Origin: Carallia brachiata
Taxonomy: Eukaryota; Streptophyta; Magnoliopsida; Malpighiales; Rhizophoraceae
Assembly: GCA_021464245.1 (NCBI GenBank)
Contig: JADCRB010000066.1
Location: 1,401,548 to 1,465,547, forward strand
Reading direction: 5' to 3'
Length of the DNA stretch: 64,000 nt
Positions 12,781 to 25,714 of the stretch are shown piece after piece. The notes under the pieces are model-generated. The model made no database searches. It saw only the letters and a list, made by a program, of their open reading frames with translations, and was not told where the DNA came from. A program made the position numbers and the translations under genes. The stretch's first letter is position 1. Every line of letters begins with the position of its first letter.

Positions 12781-15180
12781 ACTTCGTGTGGTGCTTGCAA
12801 GTTGATATGTGATACAGCTAAAAGTAGTTAGTCCAGCTATTCACAGTTTATTTCCTCGAATTTATCTCCAGCTTGAACTTTGTAAATCACTTCATTCTTT
12901 CATCCGAAGGATGAACATTATTGCATCATAAGATTTGGAAGTCACAAATTCGAGTACCAAGAAAAGTCGTGTAAGAGACTCGTATACTGGAATAAGCTCT
13001 TCAGTTATAGTCTTTCAATACATTACGCTCAAACTATGAAATTGCTTGGGAGAAGCGACAAAAATATTTTAGCAATTGTGAAGGGCAAAGAGCAAATCTT
13101 TGAAGTACCATTACCAGCAACATCACAGCCACTGCCAATGCCTGATCTTCGTATTCACCTTCCCATAACTTTTCCCACAAGTTCCTTCAGCAGATACATA
13201 TCTTCAATGTTACTCATTTTTTTTTTTTAACAAAATCTTCAATCTTCAATGAAACTCAAACCAACTTAAGTTACATGTATTTGCAACAGCTTCAAGAAGA
13301 AGACGATAGAATAATAATGTAAATAGAAACGCTTATATCTTAAAACAATTGTCTGTGTTTATAGTGCAATTGATTGAACATTTTATTAAAATTTTTTGGT
13401 GATGCATTTAGGTACTTTATTCATCTTTCTCAATTTATAGTCTTGTAATTGGTTAGTTTTATTAAAGACTTCCTTCTTGCACTCCTTGATTCCTTTAAAA
13501 AATCTGTCACCAAAAAACTCATATGATATAACTATACGATAAAAATAGTATTAGTTAGTTTTATTAAATAAAATATTCGTTATATACACTTTAATATATA
13601 ATTAATAAAATAATTATTTTTTAAGTAAATATTGATACAAACTACGATTTATAATAAAAGGAATCATTTTTTAACTTCTTTTCATTACATTTTATGCTTT
13701 ATTTGTATTACTGTTTATTTTTTTAATGATGCATTATCGATATATGAATCATGACACTTATAAAACAAATTAGAGTCATTCGTTTAACAAAAATCTACCA
13801 CTTAAATATTGATGAACTCAAATACTGTTTTTCATAATCACTTAGTAGTTATCAAATTGTGGCCCAGAAAGGGCTGTCATCAAATCTTTTAAACCTCATG
13901 TTGGACCAGGACAACGAGTGTCATAAATTAATTAAGAATCAATTCAATCAAATTTTAAGTCATTACTGAATTTCTTTTTTTTTAAGTAATTACTGAATTT
14001 CAGATATATTAATTTCAACTACTATATATTATTATCACCGACTTAAGTTCTATTTGGATTGTAAGATTTTAATAAAAAAAATTTATAAAAAAGAAAATAA
14101 TGAGAAAAAATAATAATAAAATTTTATATTTAAATTATATAAAAATAATGAAAAAAAAATATAAATAAAATTATAAAAATATCTTTACAAATAATTAAAT
14201 AGTCGGTTAAATTTACAAAAGTGCCCTCATAATTAGTAATTATACTTTAATAATTTTTTTCTTCAATTTTTCAGTTATTTTTTTTTCTGACACATGCAAC
14301 TTTCTCTTTTCTAATTCCTTTTTAATCTTTCTCAGACAACCAAAAATACCTTCGGTAAGTGAGCTTTCTTTCCTTTTCTTTCGAATGCATTAACCAAACA
14401 CACGGTTAGGGGGACACTTGGAATGACACCGTCATTCAATCTTCGTTGGGATGGGAATTGCCTGCATTGTCACCGCTCTCCTGTACAGCCACATGGAGGA
14501 GATTACAAACCATACACTTTATGGGTTCACAAATCCAAAAATTAATATTTAAAAAAATATTATTATACTTAAAAAAAAAAAATTCAAATATAATTATTTA
14601 TATTTAACGAATGACTGTTTAAATTTTAAGTATAATTAAGTATGAGAAAAAAAATATTAATTTTTAATTACATTTAAAATTCAAATAATTATATATTAAA
14701 TCTGAATAATTACATTCAGACACTTTTTTTTTTGAATATTTTTTTCTCCAAATATCTAATTTTTTCGTATTTAAAATTTAGTTAACATAAACTCGACACC
14801 AAAACAGAGACGGCATATGCGATTAATATCTCCAAAGCAAATTCCTAAACATTTACAACACATGCGATTAACCAAAGGATCGTTGTTGGAAACACAAACT
14901 GAACCAACGGTCGCTTGCTGTCCTTAGTTGGCCCGACCCAACAAATAAAAAAATATTTTACTAAGTGGACTTAATAATAATACAGTTCAGATATTTACAG
15001 TTTATTAAATTTTTCAAATTTTTATTATATTATTTTATTTTTACAATGTTATTACTTTTAATATTTTTTCAAGAAAAAAAATTATTTGAAAAAAAGAAAA
15101 AAGAAATGCATGATTTTTAAGAATCAAATATTTAAAAAAAAAATAAAAAACAGAGAGAGAGAAAATTTTTGTGCTGAGTT
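12781..15180. other. AT-rich intergenic DNA
   Basis: No gene recognised. Between about 14046 and 14410 a weak inverted pair (TCTATTTGGATTG at the left, complement of CCAAACACACGG at the right) hints at another decayed MITE, but the ends are poor. The rest is A/T-rich with homopolymer runs. Confidence 0.4.
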
Positions 15181-15415
15181 TCAATCATTGGCTTCCCCCA
15201 GGCGCATGCTTTTGAAGGTCATAGTACTTGCTGACAGCGGGTAACACTTATTGCTCCATTAGTTCATGTTCACAATTCAAATTTTGAGAATTTTATCAAA
15301 AATATTTTAATTCTTCCATTTTTTTGGGTTTTCATTTCTGGGTTTTCTTGGGCTAATCTTTCAAGTTTTTGATGATATTTTGCAGAGTGGGGAAGACATC
15401 GTTAATGAACCAGTA

Positions 15416-15544
15416 CTATTCTTCAATACCCAGATATCAAAATTTTAAATTTTTTCGTAGATATCAAAATTTTAAATTTTTTCGTTTTTTTCCTTAAATT
15501 TTGTTTGAATTCCGCATTGAATTGTGGATTTTTTTTTCCCCGTA
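15416..15544. repeat. 129-bp insertion in the Rab7 pseudogene exon
   Basis: Coding similarity stops after GTA at 15413-15415 and resumes after GTA at 15542-15544, so the inserted block is flanked by a GTA direct repeat. It contains a perfect 27-bp tandem duplication, 15432-15458 and 15459-15485. It is AT-rich, non-coding, and has no GT-AG boundaries that would let it be spliced out. Confidence 0.7.
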
Positions 15545-16282
15545 TGTGAATCGAAAGTTTAGTAATCAGTACAGGCCGCGATCGGTGCAGATTTCTTAAC
15601 GAAAGAAGTTCAGTTTGAGGATAGGTTGTTCACATTACAGGTTGCAAGCTTGCATTTTTTTTTTTTAATTTGATCTTTCCAATGATTTTGTTTAATTCTT
15701 GTTTAAATCATACAATTTTATTTGTTTGTGGCATTGTTTATAAAATTACAGATGAATGAATGCATGGTTACCCTGGCCTATGCTTGGTGAACTTATAACT
15801 GATCTATAATTTGAGGCCCAACTGGCTGGCTATCTTCTGTTAGATGATAGGATTGCAATGAATTCCGAATAGAGGGGAAGAATGATGGTGGGTTTCAAAT
15901 TTTGAATGTGTTACATGGGGATATATACAACTTAAGCGAAGAAGGATTGGGTTTATCGGTATATTTTTAGTTCATGGATAGTCCAATGCTTGATGTTTAC
16001 AACCCATGTTTTGAAAATAAGGCAGCAAAAAAGGTGAAACAGTATTGGCATCATGTTTGACTAGTCAATTTTTTATCATGAGAATGGTTGAAGAAGAAGG
16101 ATATGAGGTGCTCCGAATGTTACTTTGATTATGTAATGATGAATTCTGGAAATGGAGTTTTCAGTTTGATGCTGGCTTATTCCAATGAAGAGTAAAATGT
16201 GTGTGGATGTAAGAGGGGATTCTGGAGTCAATTATAACCTGCTACTGTATGCTACAAATTAATTGGGATATTGCCTGAAAGT

Positions 16283-17070
16283 ATAGTTATTAAACCCGAC
16301 CCGGATATTAACCCGATCTGACGACTGGGTCAATGGATCATTGGTTTAACCAGTGGGTCATTGGGTCAACCAGTGGGTCATTAATTTAAAAAATATATAT
16401 ATATCAAATAATATATATAAATTTTTTTTGTATAATTTAATACAATAACAGCATTTTTACAAGTTAAAAAGTAATTTATATCAATTAAAATTTTGATAAA
16501 AATTCTTAAAAAATTATTTTTCAATGTAAATTGTAACATATTACTTAATATATGAAGTTATGAACAACATTAAATTATTATATACAGAAAAATATATAGT
16601 GAAAAGTGAAAAATTCTTAAATTATACAATAAAATACTATATAATATTGTTTAGTATTATGAAAATATTATTTTTATCGTTCACACAGTAAAAAGATAAA
16701 AATATAATAAATATTAGTATGTAAATATTATATAAATATTATTGTTCCTGTAATAAAAAGTGAAAAAAATATATAATTTTTACTGTACAAATACTGTTTA
16801 TTATTAAAAAATATTATTTTTACTGTTTACACAATAAATAATGAAAAAGAATAATTTTTTTATTATTTAATTGTCTTGAGGTACTGTTCATTTTTACTGT
16901 TTATTATAAAAAATATTATTTTTTTACTGTTTGTACAGTAAAAATATAAAAAAATAATTTTTTATTATTTAATTGACCCGGATACTGTTCATGCAACCCG
17001 GCCCGGCCCAATGACCGGGTCACCGGGCCGCCGGTCCGACCGGCCGGGCCGGGTCGGGTTTAATAACTAT
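16283..17070. mobile_element. Mutator-like MITE in Rab7 pseudogene intron (788 bp)
   Basis: Perfect terminal inverted repeats of 22 bases start ATAGTTATTAAACCCGACCC at the left, and their complement ends at 17070. The flanks are GCCTGAAAGT (16273-16282) and GCCTAAAAGT (17071-17080), a 10-base direct repeat with one mismatch, which fits the 9-10 bp target duplication of Mutator-like elements. The ends are GC-rich with nested GGGTCA and CCGG motifs, while the interior is very AT-rich and non-coding. Confidence 0.8.
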
Positions 17071-18363
17071 GCCTAAAAGTAAGACATTTGAAGTTTAGCT
17101 GGTCGAGACATTAATTCTTTTGCTTCATGTCATGTGATTGAACCTGAGATATATAGCTGCAATGGTATTTCTGCGTGTTCAGGACCATCATCTCCGTTCA
17201 TATCATAATATGTATGCGTGTTATATCTATACTGAGAAAATGCATTCATAAGAGAGAGATGTAATAAGTATGCATGTATCTTAAATACTTACAGGTGAAG
17301 TATCTGGTTGTCACAAGGAGAGTAAATTAATCCTGTCCCTTGCGATAAATGATGTATGCACAGATTTGGGATACAGCTGGGCAGGAAAGGTTTCAAAGTC
17401 TTGGGTTTGCTTTCTACCATGGTGCAGACTGCTGTGTTCTTGTGTACGATGTGAATGTCATGAAATCCTTTGATAATCTTGACAATTGGCGAGAAGAGTT
17501 TCTGATTCAGGTTGTTATTAATCAACTGGCTTGGCAGAACATCTCACACTTTTTATTAAAAATGACTCTAATTTGTATATTTCTAATCTGCGGGCTAGCC
17601 CATCCGACCCTGAAAACTTTCCATTTGTTGTGTTGGGGAAAAAAATAGATGTTGATGGTGGCAATAGCCGCGTGGTAAGATGTTTTTTTTCATTTACATC
17701 TTGCTTTTATGCTTCACAAGATGATTATGGCGGTGCAAAACATAATTTCTCGTGGAAATATTTGGAAGTAGAATATTTTGCTGTTCTTCAGAAGAAAATG
17801 TCCGTACTAATTATGTGTGCATATTTTTCCACCTAATGGCTTTAGGCTTCTGTAAGGAAAGCAAAGGCATGGTGTGCCTCTAAGGGGAACATAACCTACT
17901 TTGAGACCTCTGCAAAAGAAGGATTCAATGTGGATGCTGCTTTCCAGTGTATAGCTGAAAATGCTCTTAAGAATGAACCCGAAGAAGACATGTAAATATT
18001 AAAAAAAAAAACCCCTTTGAGGTCCTTAATCTACTAGACTAACGGTTGGTTTTAGAAACTCAACCTAATATTTTTCTATATGCTGTGCATACGTGAGCCC
18101 TTATGGCATTCCCACCATCACTGATCTTTCAAATAATTTTGTGGTCATAGTTAGATGCTTGAGTCGTACCACCTTACCTTCATATGGGGACAATTTTGAA
18201 GGAACTAAATTGCCGCTTTCGTTGACTTCTCTGTCTATGTACTGACTCCGTGACTCGTATTTTATTTTCTAACTTTTGGTTCATTTGTAACTGAAGATAC
18301 CTTCCTGACAACATCAATGTTGGTGGAGAAGGGCGGCAAAGATCTACAGGGTGTGAATGCTAA

Positions 18364-19196
18364 AAGAAATTCCCGCTGCCAATATCTGTCTTTCAATCAG
18401 AGACGGCTTCCATTTTTATGTTCTTTGACTAGATATGCAGTAATTGTAGCTGGAAGTTAGAATCAAGGCAAGGTTGTTGAAATTTTCATTCTATATCAAA
18501 TTCATATTCATATGGGCTCTATTTTGGATTTTTATTTCCATTTACAAAAGGTTCACATGTATTCACTTGTATCTGTTAGTCCTCAAATTTACCATTGTAT
18601 TCAGATTAGAGTATCTTTCTTTGCTAATAAGATTATTGGTATTTATTATTTCACACGTTGGGTTTCATTCCTAGATTCTTCCAGTTAATGCAACTGGAAT
18701 GGCAAGTTTGATTCTCTTCCATCTCTGGAACCTCAACTTGTTGCAGCCCATTAATGCCAGCATTTATTGGATCACTTCCATATTCTTAATCAACATGCCT
18801 TATCTGAATAACTTTCATATTCTTTCTCAATCCCTAACTTAGAGCACAGCAAAACGGAATGACGAGATGTAGCTCACTCCAATTAAATTTATAATTTGAG
18901 GCTTTGTTTTTATTGTATTTTCATTCAATCCCTTATTACTAGAAAGTGGATTTGACTGTGGACCAGTTTCTTTAATTTTATAAACAAGGTGCTAATTTAT
19001 TCTTAGTTCATGTCATGTTGTACCTTAGACAATTTGTATATGGGAATGTTGTCCAATAAAAGATTGGCAGAGGGAAAGAGGAGAACTGCAATCATGCAAG
19101 TGTTACAATCAGAACCTATGACGTTGTATCTACAACAAAATTGATTCGTGATTAATTGCTTAAACCAAGTTCCATCTGAGTTGAATTCCTATTTAA
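18364..19196. other. intergenic DNA between convergent loci
   Basis: Contains the former 3' UTR of the Rab7 pseudogene and the 3' flank of the MESD-like gene. No other coding sequence recognised. Confidence 0.5.
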
Positions 19197-21091
19197 CTAC
19201 AATTCTTCTCTCACATACCGATCATTCTCCATGCTAGGAGTATCTTCCACTTTGTCTTTCTGGCTTCGAAGCTTCTCAATAACCTCTTCCAGCGGGGGAT
19301 CTCCAGGCCTCCGGAACACTTGATCGCCAATCTTGATCTCATAAGCCTCCGGTTCTTTCAATATAAAGTCCTTCAGCTGGATTGGAAACATATAGCAGAT
19401 ATGAGAATTACAATTCCAGTACACTAGCAGAATTGGATGTTGCATGTCTGCAAACTACACAACAACTCCAATCTAATCCAATGAATACAAATATAATTAA
19501 GCCCGTTTCATAAAGGCAGTTGAGCCATAAGGATAGGTACAAAGGTGATGAAGTCTAATGCTTTCGATGGCCCTGATCAAAATATTTCAGGTATGCCATT
19601 GCTGTTGTTCCAAAGTGGCAGTGGTGTAGACATTAGCTAACCTAAGTAAAGTGATGACAATCATTAAATCCTAATAAACCATAGATTCATAATTTTCTGC
19701 TAATTTGTAACCTATGAACACTCAGGTAAACCAAACACAATAGTACATGCAGCCCAGCATCATGCTGCAAACCATTTGCAAGCACTTCAATCTCACAACT
19801 TGGGCTCAACCCATTGCCAAATCAGCTAACCCATCAAGGTTAAAACACTCAAACAACTAAATAATCCTCTAAAAATGTTAATAGTAAATGAATGAATTGC
19901 ATTGCATATAAAAATTACTCCTTAAAAAAAAAATTAAAAAATAAACTTTGAACCTCCATCATGTCTCTGCCTTGTTCCATGGTGAACATGATTGTGCTCA
20001 AATCAACAGCCATAAACTTCACTTCAACTGCCCCAGTTCTTAGCACTTTTGTCCACTTCATTGCAATCTCTGCCACACTATCCTGAAAAATAATACCCAC
20101 CAAAAAAAAAAAAAAACAACCTCACTCCCGAAACATCGAAATTGCTTCAAAGCTTCATGCATAAAAGGTTTTACGCTAGCCGCCAACCTAACATGACCGT
20201 GTTTTTTTTTTTTTTGACATAAAGTAGTAGGATATTTCATTAAGTGAAAAGATCAAGATTTAAAAATTGTCGAAGGCTCACAAGAGGGTTATCAATCCAG
20301 TACAAGGGACAAGTATCGAGTATGAACTGGTTTGCCACCTAACCTGCGACCTGATTAGTCGAGTGCTTAATAAAGTACAAGTACAATTTTGTAGAGTAGC
20401 CAAAAAACAACGGATATCGCTAAGGACAGGACCTATGCTCAAGCGGCAATCTGCTGCTCGAACCTAGAGTACATCAAATACTGACTTTGAGTTTAGCTCA
20501 ATAAGCACAAGGTTGGACCATAACAATAACATGACCGTGTTGGAACACACAAGGTTGGACCATAACAATAATAATTTGTAATTTGTACTTCAGAGCCAAA
20601 AAAAATCTAATAATAACATATTTGGTCCCAAAAAATATTATTGTGTTACATTAAATTAAACGCATTTAATGGCACAAAATAACATTTGTAATTTTCCTGA
20701 TAATGAAAACAATAATGCAAGAAAACAATGTTGGGTTTCCAAAATAGATACCCACTGGAGTACGGCGGGCGCCGCCGAATCGGAGCTTGACGAACCCGAA
20801 AACCGGCCCGAGATGCCGCTTCATCATCATCTCCTGGATTTCGGAGAGACCCATGTTGGAAAAATCGGACGGCGGAGGGTCGAACTCGTCGGGAGATGGG
20901 GTGGATTTCTTCTTGCCCCATTGCTTCCAGGCCTCGTCCTCCTCGTCGTCGGCGACGTCGTCGAGGTCGTCGGAGATGTGGATTCTCCGCTTGGCGCCGT
21001 CCACCGGAAGAACCAGGAGGTCGCCGGCCAGGGAAAGGAGCCAGAAAGACGGGATTAGGAGAGTGAAAATGGTGGGGTTAGTCATACTCAT
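19197..21091 (-). CDS. MESD-like ER protein (mesoderm development LRP chaperone family), 214 aa
   Basis: Three exons on the minus strand, 21091-20756, 20082-19954 and 19376-19197, join in phase 0 to give 214 residues. A hydrophobic signal peptide (FTLLIPSFWLLSLAGDLLVL, about residues 7-26) precedes an acidic stretch (ISDDLDDVADDEEDEAWKQW). Then comes the MESD core: MKRHLGPVFGFVKLRF, EIAMKWTKVLRTGAVEVKFM, TIMFTMEQGRD, and the plant-conserved EAYEIKIGDQVFRRPGDPPL. The protein ends REEL, similar to the KDEL-type ER retrieval tails of animal MESD. In animals MESD folds LRP-type beta-propeller receptors; plants lack the Wnt co-receptors LRP5/6, so the plant client is unknown. The first ATG of the exon's MSMTNP is used because it directly precedes the signal peptide. 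Intron 1 holds a SINE-like insertion, and a 571-bp element abuts the 5' side of the gene. Confidence 0.85.
20204..20526 (-). mobile_element. SINE (or 5'-truncated LINE) inserted in MESD-like intron 1
   Basis: On the minus strand the element ends in an A tail (T run at 20202-20215 on the plus strand). It is flanked by a perfect 15-bp target duplication, TAACATGACCGTGTT, at 20189-20203 and 20527-20541. Reading the minus strand, a box-A-like TTGAGCTAAACTC (20501-20489) is followed by a box-B-like GGTTCGAGC (20464-20456), which supports a tRNA-derived SINE head. At the 5' end, 20506-20528 copies 23 bases of target DNA found at 20548-20570. Confidence 0.7.
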
Positions 21092-21172
21092 GGGTTTTGT
21101 GTATGTGTATTGTGGTAACCAAAGACGGAATAAAGGCTTCGGTTCCTGTGATTGATCGTTATAACATAAAAA

Positions 21173-21743
21173 GTAGGGACACTTATACGAGTGTTTGTGT
21201 TGGACACAACACACGCTTGCTATTTTTTAAATATATATCAGACATTTTGTTCGAAATATATCTAATAAAAATAAAAAAAAAATTAAATACACGTGTCAAA
21301 CACTTATAATTCATGTATCAGATATTTTTAATACACGTATCAAATATTTTTATTTTTATTTAATATTTTAATTAACATATTATACATATATATATAATAT
21401 ATATATATATATAGTATTTACTTAAATATTTTATTATACATATACATATATATATCTACATATCTATAATATTTTTTAAAAAAATTATAAATGAAATATA
21501 AGTTACATTATAAAATATCATAATAATTATTGTTATGTATTATACGTAAACAAAAATTTTAAATTTATTAAAAATATTTAAATTATTTATATGTATATAA
21601 TATATATATTTTATAACTGTATTTACATCGTATCTGTATCTTAATTTTTTTTAGATTTTTTATATTTTCGTATTCATATCTTATCATATTTATATACATA
21701 TCTTATCGTATCCGTGTCCTGTATCTGTATTTGTACATCCTAA
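21173..21743. mobile_element. non-coding element with TTAGGATG ends, copy 1
   Basis: This AT-rich block aligns along its length with 47156-47687. Shared landmarks are the ACACGTGTCA-like repeats, ATTTTAATTA before a TATA-rich stretch, AATAATTATT, and an end reading CGTATCCGTGTCCTGTATCTG then GTACATCCTAA. The right end's complement is TTAGGATGTAC. The left end is more eroded (TAGGGACAC). GTTATAAC occurs at 21158-21165 and again at 21744-21751, just beyond the right end, and may be the target duplication. It lies about 80 bases upstream of the MESD-like start codon. Confidence 0.6.
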
Positions 21744-21749
21744 GTTATA

Positions 21750-23449
21750 ACTCAACACTTCGGCTTAATTTATCAACTTCGGGGTTCATTTCACTGTTCA
21801 CACTTTCAAACAAAGAGAGATTAGATGAGACGCAGTTAAAAACTCCGTAAGTTGGTTTATTGACCCAGTTATTGGTGCGGCTAGACATAAGAGAAACTTA
21901 TTCCGTACTAACAAAGTATTTAGGTAATGAATTTATCTTATCAGAATGATTAAATAGTAAATCAAAGAGTAACTCTTATTTTGACCCATAAATGAAATAA
22001 TCTAACATACTTGAATTTTTTTATCATGTTAAAAAAAAAAAAAAGAATTCATTGAGTTTTAGATTTATTGAGTTTAGATACCTTTAGTATATATTAAATT
22101 TTAAAAGAAAAATATTCTAATAAATTTGTCGTGTAACAAACTCTCGTTTTTTTTTTTATAATCACATTAATAAAATATAAAATAAAAAAATACATCTTTT
22201 TTTTTTAACAAAAAGTATCAATATAATGTTCCTACAATTCGGGCATTATTCATACCACCAAAAAAAAAAAAAAAAACCAGAGAGGATCCTCTGAATTCAC
22301 ATCCGTGCTCTTAAATTTTAGGTCTTTTAAGATTATTTAGATTTATGTCTCAAAAGAAAAAAAAGAATATTTAGATTTGAGTTATTCAAATCAATCTAGG
22401 TTATAATGTTTTCGAGTTACGGCAGCCATCGACAAGTTTAGTCAATGCAGGTAGATTGAGTCGAATTTCCAATAAATTAGGTCGAATAATTTGGATCCCA
22501 GTTTTCTCATCTCCGGGAAGCAAGCTTCGTTGGGGCCATTCATCACGTAATCACGTTATCAAGTTACTCAGGCCATCCGTCTTATGAGCACGGTAATTAG
22601 AATTTCCTTAGCACACTGGCTGGAATAGAATCATAGACCAATACATAACATCAAAATTAATAGGAATCACCGATGAGTTATAAATTATAATTTAATTAAT
22701 ACTATAGTTGTCTTCAAAACGAAACACTCAAAGTTCATCCGTCCGTTTGAAGAAACTGCCTTTCGACCTACTCGAGCCATTATTATCGTCTCCTTTTACG
22801 GAGATGGAATGAGCCTTCAGGCAGTTGCATGAAGAAAAAAGCAAAGTTTGATGAATTCAAAACAAGGTGGCAGTGACTTTGAGTTTCAGAACGACTAATT
22901 TCAAATGGCATTGTCTGAAAGCCTTTTGAACCGACTACTTAGGGTGACTAATTCGTTCTGACCATGCAAGAGAGGTGGGGAGTCCAACCCCATCTCTTCC
23001 AAATCCCCCCTAATTGTAAGATAAACTTTGACCCTCCCTCAAGACCCAAAAATTTTGTTACAATTGGAAATGAAACCATTTGCTCCCCTGGGAAATTTTA
23101 TGCCTAGACAATCATCAAAAGCACAGCTTTAACACAAAAACAAAACGAAGAAGGAACCAAGAACATTCAGTTCAATGAACACAAGCTCGTGAAAACATCT
23201 CTGAACTAATATCGATCGCACAGAATGAAGCAAAGAAGCATTGTCAGTTCTCCAACAGTTTTACCACCGCGTTTAACCCATCTTAAAATTACAGTAGGAC
23301 AACCTTTACTATTTGCCTGTTCAGAGGGTACCAATTCAGAACTTGAAAAGAAGAATAAACGCATTGCTCTCTCACACTGCACCATCTTCCTCTAGTTGTA
23401 AAGAACCATTGGCGGTTCAAATTTTAAATGGCATTAACCAAGACACTTA
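21750..23449. other. intergenic DNA
   Basis: AT-rich to about 22500, then closer to average composition. No open frame with protein-like features. A short (A) run lies near 22260-22277. Nothing else supported. Confidence 0.5.
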
Positions 23450-23866
23450 CACAGTGTTTGAGAGGGAAAAAGTAAGGGGAGGGAGAGAAAAATGAGAGAA
23501 TTAAAGTAAATTGTTGTATTTGAAAAATATTTCAAATCTCTTAATCCTCCCTATTCCACCAAAACAAATCCTCTCAAAAATAAGAGGAAAGTTAGTTCTT
23601 CTACTAAATTTATTAAATGACTCAATTACCCCTCATAATTTAAAACTTACAATTTTACCTAAACAAAATATTTTAATAGAATTTATTATGAAGGATAAAA
23701 TTATTATTCCAACATTTTATGTTCCTTTCCACTTTCCACTCTTTCCCAAACAATTTATAATTTTCCTCCCTCCCATCACCTCTTTCCAAAGAGAGGATAA
23801 ATAATATTCTCCTCTAATGATCCTCTCCCCCACTTCTCTCTCTCAAGAATTTTATCCCAAACAGTG
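23450..23866. mobile_element. Tourist-like MITE, copy 2 (417 bp)
   Basis: Flanked by TTA at 23447-23449 and 23867-23869. The left end reads CACAGTGTTTGAGAGG and the complement of the right end reads CACTGTTTGGG. Internal sequence matches the 12299-12777 copy, including the polypurine left arm (AGAGAATTAAA) and the polypyrimidine right arm (CTCAAGAATTTTATC). It is about 60 bp shorter. It lies in the downstream flank of the eL37 gene. Confidence 0.75.
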
Positions 23867-24086
23867 TTAAGTACTTCATCGAAATATAAAGGCGTCAAAT
23901 AACAATAGCATCATGTCATCCTTACTCAAAATCAAAGCAGCTACATAAAATGGAAAAGAAAATTTGACCAGTAGCATGAGTAAATAGTCACCATCAAACA
24001 ACATTGTTGCAAAAATTTGTTTGAATAGCAAAATTGCAAAATAAGTCTATAACAAGTCAACTTGCCCAAGCTGATCATCTCACATG

Positions 24087-25530
<1,444 letters not shown>

Positions 25531-25635
25531 TGCAGCTGATGCCGAGAATGAGCTGGGTTCTGAAAGACTTTCTTGGAGAGTTTGGGGAAGAAGGGAGCGG
25601 CGTGGGTGAGAGAGATTTATATTAGGGGTTTTTTT

Positions 25636-25644
25636 TTAGGGTTT
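25636..25644 (-). promoter_or_regulatory. telo-box (AAACCCTAA) upstream of RPL37
   Basis: TTAGGGTTT on the plus strand is AAACCCTAA reading with the gene, about 110 bases 5' of the ATG. This element is known from plant ribosomal protein and translation-factor promoters. The site II-like TGGGCT at 25706-25711 lies a little further upstream. Confidence 0.6.
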
Positions 25645-25705
25645 GTGAGAAATGATGGAAGGGTGGATTGTGTGCGGGCAGGAGTACTGGATGATGGGTT
25701 TTGAT

Positions 25706-25711
25706 TGGGCT
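25706..25711 (+). promoter_or_regulatory. site II-type motif TGGGCT upstream of RPL37
   Basis: TGGGCT matches the TCP-bound site II core (TGGGCY) that commonly accompanies a telo-box in growth-associated plant promoters. Its pairing with the telo-box 60 bases away supports the call; the short motif alone would not. Confidence 0.4.
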
Positions 25712-25714
25712 TCC

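Larger units (their letters stand above)
15186..18363 (+). pseudogene. Rab7/RabG3-type small GTPase pseudogene
   Basis: Six exon-equivalents match plant Rab7 (RabG3): 15186-15240, 15386-15640, 17364-17510, 17594-17674, 17846-17991 and 18297-18363. Recognisable parts are the P-loop (ADSGVGKTSLMNQY, with Ala for the usual first Gly), switch II ([14 protein letters not shown]), [20 protein letters not shown], the ETSAKEG guanine-base motif and the C-terminal prenylation motif CEC. Four lesions break it. The expected ATG before GCTTCC reads ATTGG. A 129-bp insertion splits exon 2 after 15415. One base is missing at the codon after NQY (about 15590, TACAGG for TACAAGG). The acceptor of exon 4 is CGG at 17591-17593 instead of CAG. 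The 3' exons remain open, so decay is recent. Functional Rab7 directs vacuolar and late endosomal traffic; this copy should not make a full protein. A transcript starting at the internal Met (ATGCTTTTG) would still meet the insertion. Confidence 0.85.

Noticed and set aside
14046..14410. Another MITE
   Set aside because: The inverted ends are too weak and no clean target duplication was found.
20669..21155. Plus-strand frames of 120-130 codons
   Set aside because: They are antisense shadows of the GC-richer first exon of the MESD-like gene.
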